Shown: piece by piece, positions 58,885 to 64,000 of the stretch
Layout: each line of letters opens with the position of its first letter
Position numbering within the stretch: the first letter of the stretch is position 1
Assembly (NCBI RefSeq): GCF_963169125.1
Contig: NC_084802.1
Location: 36,044,607 to 36,108,606, forward strand
Direction of reading: 5' to 3'
Source of the DNA: Humulus lupulus
Taxonomy: Eukaryota > Streptophyta > Magnoliopsida > Rosales > Cannabaceae
Length of the DNA stretch: 64,000 nucleotides
Position numbers and translations under genes: made by a program
The notes under the pieces: generated by a model
What the model saw: only the letters and a program-made list of their open reading frames with translations
The model's database searches: none
Told to the model about the DNA's origin: nothing

Positions 58885-61800
58885 ATGGCTGCAAACAATC
58901 AGAACACTCCTGAAGAAAATTACCCAAGGCGTCCTGGAAAACAGCCAATGGAGAACCCGGACGCTGATGAAAGGAGTGGGTCCTCTGATTCCCGGGGACC
59001 ACCTCCACAACCAAGGGATGAGGACATGTACTATAACCCTGAACGTTATGTCCCTATTGTGGAATTGGAGAATCGGCAGCTGAAACAGTTGTTGGCAGAA
59101 GCCAACAAACGTAACGAGGAGTTGACTAGGATAGCCGCAGAGGCGCAGGTGGCTCAACCCCCGCCTCCGCGCGAAGACCAAGTCCCTCCTCCAAGGGACG
59201 TGCACGTTCCTCCCCAGAGGCCCCGTGGACGTCCACGAAAAAATGCTGCCACAAGGAGGCCAGCACAACCTCCAGCACCAACAGAGCCATCTGCTCCTCC
59301 TAGGCCTCAGAGGAGTACACGAGCTCAGGTCCCGCCTAATCCTCCTGTGGAAGTTCCTGCAGGAACTGAGAACAACCGAGCTCCTTCCGAGGCTCGGACT
59401 CAGGTTCCTGGTAGTGCACCGAACGCAACTGGCCCATCTCGGGCAAATTCTGGACCCTCCAGGCCGAGGCAAGGACGACAACCACCGTCACCTATACGGT
59501 TCCCTCCGTCTCCCATAAGATATCCTTCACCTCCCCGCAGAAACGCTCAACCTGGTCGAGATCAGGATCAAGGGCGTACAGGGGAAAGACAAGGAAACAG
59601 AGAGACGTTCCAGGGGCGGAGAGGCGCGCCATCTGAGAGGAGTCAGACGTCCCGATCTCGCATTGCGGAGACAAGGCGACGTAGAAAGGATCCACCACGA
59701 AATGACCGATCAATGAGTTTCACCAGTGATGAGTCCGGAGAAACTAGGTCCGTCAGTAAACACGACCGGGGTCGTAAAAATACTGGAAATCACAAGAGCC
59801 ATCCTGACCTGCGAAATCATCTGAATCAGAGCAGGGGGAAAGGAGATCAGACAAATCCGGATCTAAGGAATCATCTGAATGGGCGTAGAGATCCCCCACG
59901 GAGACGCGAGCCTGGGATCGCGATTAATGACTATCAATTCCAGACACCCCCTAAGGACCCAGTCCAAGAAAGGATTTATCAGCTCGAAAAAGCCTTTAGG
60001 CTTTTGAAGAATAAACGAGGGAATGGTCGATACGAGGACTCCGATGAGGAGCTCGAGCCGTTTGCTCCCAATATTTCTAACACTCAGTTTCCTCAAGGGT
60101 TCCAGATTCCTCACGTCCCAGCGTTTGAAGGAAAAACCGACCCATGTAGCCACCTGAGTACATTCAACACTATCATGAGAGCTAGTAACGTGGGTTACGA
60201 GCTCAGATGCATGTTGTTTCCAACATCATTAGCCGGACCTGCCAAGAGTTGGTTCGAGAAGTACAAGAGACACTCGATAACCTCATGGGATCAGTTGTCT
60301 AGGGACTTCAAGAAGCAGTTCCGGGCTATGATGGGAGTCAGACCAGAGGCATCCACTTTGACCAACGTCCGACAACAGCCGGGCGAAACACTGAAAAGCT
60401 ATCTAACAAGATTTAATCTTGAGGTCGCCCGAGCTCGAGACGTGGATGACAGTGGGCACTTGATGGCCATCCGAGCTGGTGTGTTACCTGGAAGTGCCCT
60501 TTGGGATGACATGCAAGGGAAACCGGTGAGGTCAATAACCGAGTTTAACAAGCGGGCGCAGAGATTTGTCAATGTAGAGGAGGCGAGGTCAACGCTAAAA
60601 GCAACCTCGCAAACCGAAACTACAACGATAAACATTAACTCCGCCTCAACTTCGGCTGACCCAGCGGCTTCACAGCCTACCTCAGAGAATCCCTCTAAGA
60701 GGAAAAAGAGCGAGGGAAATAACCCCGAGGCTGAAGGAGGAAAGAAAAAGAAAGGAGAAAGGTATTACTCCGTATATAAAGTACACACCGAGCTCAACGA
60801 GTCTCGGGAAAATATATACCTGGCTAATGAAAACCAGGTCCCCTTCAGGCGTCCGGACCCAATGAGGAATCAAAAGTCCAAGAGGGATTCCAGCAAGTAT
60901 TGCCGGTTTCATAGAGACACCGGACACACAACTGATGAGTGCCGACAGCTGAAGGACGAGATCGAAGGGTTGATCTCGAGAGGTTATTTCCAGCAGTATG
61001 TCAAAAACCAGAGTACTGGACAGACTACTGCAAGCCAGAGAGTAGCCGCACTTCCGGCAGCACAGAATAATAACTCCCGATCTCGGGAAGAAGACAGGCC
61101 TCCGCCGATAGATGGAGAGGACGTAATAACCATCTCGGGAGGTCCTCATCTCGCAGGAGGGGGTAGAAATGCTCAAAAGCGATATGTGAACGAGCTGAAG
61201 ACAGGGGACGGGTCTCCTTATGAACCCGAACCAAGGGCACCAAAAAGCCAAAGGGTTGAAACTCAGCCTATAACCTTCACCGAGGAGGATGCCTCCCATG
61301 TCCAGTTCCCTCATCATGATCCACTTGTCATCACCCTACAGCTTGCCAACAAAAGAGTGCGCCGAGTTCTTATAGACAATGGGAGCTCAGTTAACATTCT
61401 TTATAAAGCAACACTAGAAAAAATGGGACTCTCCCTTCGCGACCTGAAGGCTTGTGCAACCACGTTGTACGGCTTTTCTGGAGAAGGAACCGCCTGTATG
61501 GGATCCATCGAACTCCCTGTGACCTTGGGAGACTATCCAGTCTCGGTGACCAAGATGATGGAGTTCGTGGTAGTAGAGTTACCATCTGCCTACAATGTAT
61601 TGCTCGGGAGACCCGCCCTGGTCGGGCTGGGGGCAGTTTCATCTGTAAGGCATCTAGCCCTTAAGTTCCCAACTCCAAGCGGAGTCGGAACATTGAAAGG
61701 AGATCAATTGGCAGGAAGGGAGTGCTACAGCATTTCCTTGAGGGGAAAGAAACAAACGAGCGCTCAAGCACTCGTTGTCATACAGAATAAAGATGGGACA

Positions 61801-61950
61801 GTTTTAGAAATTGATGAGGAGAACGATCCGAGGATTGAGGAGAAGGTTGACCTCCAACCTTTGGAAGAGCTCGAAGAGGTTCAGCTCGAGGAGGCTGATC
61901 CCTCAAAGAAGGTGAAGGTCGGGAAACACCTCCAAGACGAATCAAAATAG
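58885..61950 (+). CDS. Tat element 2 gag-protease polyprotein, 1021 residues
   Basis: Gag forms the particle, and the aspartic protease processes the polyprotein. The ATG at 58885 is about 50 bp after the LTR (MAANNQNTPEENYPRRPGKQ). A short coiled-coil-like part (VELENRQLKQLLAEANKRNE) is followed by a long Pro/Arg-rich disordered region with PPSPIRYPSPPR. The capsid part starts at about residue 410 (FEGKTDPCSHLSTFNTIMRA, LTNVRQQPGETLKSYLTRF). The zinc-knuckle-like CRFHRDTGHTTDEC is at about residue 672. The protease active site VLIDNGSSVNILY is at about 827 and YNVLLGRPALVGL follows. The frame ends in a TAG at 61948-61950, in the same frame as the reverse transcriptase that follows, so the stop probably broke a single gag-pol frame. 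Confidence 0.9.
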   Translation: MAANNQNTPEENYPRRPGKQPMENPDADERSGSSDSRGPPPQPRDEDMYYNPERYVPIVELENRQLKQLLAEANKRNEELTRIAAEAQVAQPPPPREDQVPPPRDVHVPPQRPRGRPRKNAATRRPAQPPAPTEPSAPPRPQRSTRAQVPPNPPVEVPAGTENNRAPSEARTQVPGSAPNATGPSRANSGPSRPRQGRQPPSPIRFPPSPIRYPSPPRRNAQPGRDQDQGRTGERQGNRETFQGRRGAPSERSQTSRSRIAETRRRRKDPPRNDRSMSFTSDESGETRSVSKHDRGRKNTGNHKSHPDLRNHLNQSRGKGDQTNPDLRNHLNGRRDPPRRREPGIAINDYQFQTPPKDPVQERIYQLEKAFRLLKNKRGNGRYEDSDEELEPFAPNISNTQFPQGFQIPHVPAFEGKTDPCSHLSTFNTIMRASNVGYELRCMLFPTSLAGPAKSWFEKYKRHSITSWDQLSRDFKKQFRAMMGVRPEASTLTNVRQQPGETLKSYLTRFNLEVARARDVDDSGHLMAIRAGVLPGSALWDDMQGKPVRSITEFNKRAQRFVNVEEARSTLKATSQTETTTININSASTSADPAASQPTSENPSKRKKSEGNNPEAEGGKKKKGERYYSVYKVHTELNESRENIYLANENQVPFRRPDPMRNQKSKRDSSKYCRFHRDTGHTTDECRQLKDEIEGLISRGYFQQYVKNQSTGQTTASQRVAALPAAQNNNSRSREEDRPPPIDGEDVITISGGPHLAGGGRNAQKRYVNELKTGDGSPYEPEPRAPKSQRVETQPITFTEEDASHVQFPHHDPLVITLQLANKRVRRVLIDNGSSVNILYKATLEKMGLSLRDLKACATTLYGFSGEGTACMGSIELPVTLGDYPVSVTKMMEFVVVELPSAYNVLLGRPALVGLGAVSSVRHLALKFPTPSGVGTLKGDQLAGRECYSISLRGKKQTSAQALVVIQNKDGTVLEIDEENDPRIEEKVDLQPLEELEEVQLEEADPSKKVKVGKHLQDESK

Positions 61951-63360
61951 CAATTAATTTGCTTTCTGAAGAAAAACCAGGATGTCTTCGCGTGGTCACA
62001 CTCTGACATGGTGGGAATAAGCCCTAATGTAGCGAGCCACGCATTGAATATAGACAAAAGCTTTCCCCCGAAGCAGCAAAAGCGAAGGCAGCTGGATGAA
62101 GACAGAAACAAAGCACTAAAGGAGGAGGTGGACAGGCTGAAATCAAATAATTTCATAAGGGACGCTTTTTACCCGGACTGGGTGGCCAATCTAGTGTTGG
62201 TCCCGAAGCCCAATGGGACGTGGAGAACGTGCATTGACTACTTGGACCTCAACAAGGCCTGCCCGAAAGATTGTTTTCCCCTGCCGAGAATTGACCAGCT
62301 CGTAGACGCCACGGGGGGGCATGGTCTGATGTCGTTCATGGATGCCTATTCTGGATATAACCAGATTCCCATGCATGCCCCCGACCAAGAGCATACGAGC
62401 TTCGTCACAGATAAAGGGCTCTACTGCTACAATTTCATGCCATTCGGACTCAAGAATGCCGGAGCCACGTACCAGCGGCTCGTAAACATGATGTTCTCAG
62501 AGCAAATAGGGAACAACATGGAAGTTTATGTTGACGACATGCTTGTAAAGTCTCAACTTAACAAAAACCATGTTGATGACCTCGAAGAGTACTTTGGCGT
62601 GCTCAGAAAATACAACATGAAGTTGAATCCTCAGAAGTGCACTTTTGGGGTGTCTTTAGGAAAATTTCTGGGTTTCATTGTCATTTCTCGTGGGATCGAG
62701 GCTAATCCCGACAAAATAAAGGCCCTGATCGATATGCCTTCGCCTCAGAAACATAAAGATGTTCAAAGCTTGACTGGCAGGATGGCAGCTTTGAGCAGGT
62801 TCATCTCGAAGTCAACGGACCGCGATCTCCCATTCTTCAACTTATTAAAAGGAAGTAAGAAGTTCGAATGGACAGATGAGTGCGAGCTGGCCTTTCAGGA
62901 GCTCAAAAAGCACTTAGCCAAACCGCCCATCCTATCGAAGCCTGAGACGGGGGAAATACTGTTCCTATACCTCTCAACTATCGAACACGCGATAAGCGCG
63001 GTGCTCGTACGAGAAGAAGAGAAATTACAGAAACCCGTCTACTATATCAGTAAAAGATTACTGGGGGCAGAATCAAGATATCCACTGATGGAGAAGCTCG
63101 CCCTCAGTCTAATCCACTCATCTCGCAAGCTCCACCCTTACTTTTAGGCACATCCTATCCATGTACTGACAGATCAACCATTAAGGCAAGTCTTGTCTAA
63201 ACCAGAGGCGTCTGGTCGACTCCTAAAGTGGACTGTTGAGCTCGGACAGTTCGAGATCACCTACCATCCAAGAACGACCATTAAAGCACAAGCGTTGGCG
63301 GATTTCATAGTGGAGTGCACCGGTATAGCCGACGACGAGGTAACAACCACAGGCCCACGA
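61951..63360 (+). pseudogene. Tat element 2 reverse transcriptase and Ty3-type RNase H
   Basis: Same frame as gag-protease. Linker FLKKNQDVFAWSHSDMVGIS, then reverse transcriptase: VPKPNGTWRTCIDYLDLNKA, SFMDAYSGYNQIPM, MPFGLKNAGATYQRLV and the catalytic YVDDMLVKS (about 62525-62551). RNase H follows: VYYISKRLLGAESRYPLMEK and HVLTDQPLRQVLSKPEASGR. A TAG at 63145-63147 (HPYF*AHP) stands where element 1 has Gln. Near 63361 a one-base shift moves the frame. The enzyme motifs themselves are intact. Confidence 0.9.
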
Positions 63361-64000
63361 GCTGTGGAAACTTTACGTCGACGGGTCATCAAATGAAAAT
63401 GGAGCGGGGGCAGGAGTTATTCTGATCACCCCTGCAGGGAGCAAATTTCACTCTGCGTTAAGGTTCGGCTTTAAAGCATCTAATAATGAAGCTGAGTACG
63501 AGGCTTTACTTGCGGGACTACGAATAGCAAAAGAGCTCAAGGCCAAAGCTATACATTGCTACAGCGACTCCCAGCTCGTGGTTAATCAAATCTTGGGAGA
63601 ATACCAGGCTCGTAGTACAAAAATGGCAGCTTATCTGGAGAAGGCAAAGTCCGCATTAGAGTTTTTTGAGTTTTATGCAATCGAACAGGTTCCCCGAGAA
63701 CAAAACTCAAATGCAGATGCCTTAGCTTGGCTCGCCACCTCCGCCGAAAATGAGGAGCTGAATGTTGTACCCGTAGAACACCTGTTAGCACCCAGTATTA
63801 CTGAGCCGGACGAGGAAGATGTGTGTATGATCGAGACAGAGCCGACCTGGATGAGCCCGATAGTTGAGTACCTCGAAAATGGAATTCTTCCAAAAGATCG
63901 AAATCAGGCTCGGAAACTAATGTATCAACTTCCTCGTTACACCATCCTGGATGGAAGGCTATACAGAAGAGGGTATTCCATGCCATTGCTCAGATGTGTA
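63361..64000 (+). pseudogene. Tat element 2 second RNase H and start of integrase (cut by window end)
   Basis: After the shift the frame reads WKLYVDGSSNENGAGAGVIL, NNEAEYEALLAGLRIAKELK, CYSDSQLVVNQILGEYQAR and NSNADALAWLATSAENEE: the second RNase H of the Tat branch with its acidic residues. Then a linker (ETEPTWMSPIVEYLENGILP) and LDGRLYRRGYSMPLLRCV, the segment just before the integrase zinc-binding domain. Open to the window end. Confidence 0.88.

Larger units (their letters stand above)
58046..64000 (+). mobile_element. Tat element 2: Ty3/gypsy retrotransposon, 5' part (runs off the window)
   Basis: LTR (58046-58836), leader GTTTGGTGCTTTCATTGAGA (58837), gag-protease (58885-61950), reverse transcriptase with Ty3-type RNase H (61951-63360), a second RNase H and the start of integrase (to 64000). 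It belongs to the same branch as Tat element 1: same leader, same gag phrases and dual RNase H. It entered the satellite array; the five bases before it are AATTA, but the other end is outside the window. Confidence 0.92.

Noticed and set aside
1..64000. tRNA and rRNA genes
   Set aside because: I saw no cloverleaf-like or rRNA-like stretch; the tRNA-related signals are retrotransposon primer sites only.

Overview
The window is nuclear DNA of a flowering plant. It is AT-rich and dominated by nested LTR and LINE retrotransposons, with plant-type GT-AG introns, TATA boxes and long tandem arrays. The element types (Athila-like and Tat-like Ty3/gypsy, plant L1 LINEs) point to a eudicot. I lean towards Rosales (hop/hemp type), but the sequence does not prove this.

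Region 1 (1-3113): the 5' end of an Athila-type Ty3/gypsy element on the minus strand, with a decayed gag, a primer binding site and a complete 1168-bp LTR. Region 2 (4296-22640): a layered insertion site. A decayed minus-strand LINE with an RNase H tail was hit by two related LTRs in opposite orientation (A: 5739-20266; B: 20321-22151). LTR A was then split by a 12.5-kb Tat-type Ty3/gypsy element (5965-18449) with matching 758-bp LTRs and an AATAG target duplication. The gag-pol of that Tat element is broken. On its opposite strand it carries a five-exon gene (7721-10394) that still reads as one open frame once its introns are removed. A 119-bp tandem repeat lies between the two converging genes.

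Region 3 (22641-29062): AT-rich DNA with an LTR-like remnant, a MITE-like inverted repeat, a fragment of an Ulp1-type SUMO protease gene, and two unrecognised small genes (28033-28266 on plus, 28466-29062 on minus).

Region 4 (30203-47544) is the most interesting part. It is a plus-strand cluster of nine small genes for charged, helical proteins of about 110-185 residues that I do not recognise. They fall into four types in the order B-A-A-C-D and again B-A-C-D, so a four-gene cassette has been duplicated. Types A and B share one motif and types C and D share another. Most copies have a TATA box shortly upstream. Several are damaged: a 4.9-kb LINE inside C1, stop codons in A1a and C2, frameshifts in B1 and B2, and a solo LTR in the leader of D2.

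Region 5 (43939-58045): tandem arrays with a roughly 245-bp unit, then about 21 copies of a 460-bp unit with a four-unit higher-order period of about 1.845 kb. The units resemble DNA just downstream of C2 and D2, so the satellite probably grew from the spacer DNA of the cassette. Region 6 (58046-64000): the 5' part of a second Tat-type element on the plus strand, inserted into the satellite. It has an LTR, a leader, a 1021-codon gag-protease frame, reverse transcriptase, both RNase H domains and the start of integrase. It runs off the window.
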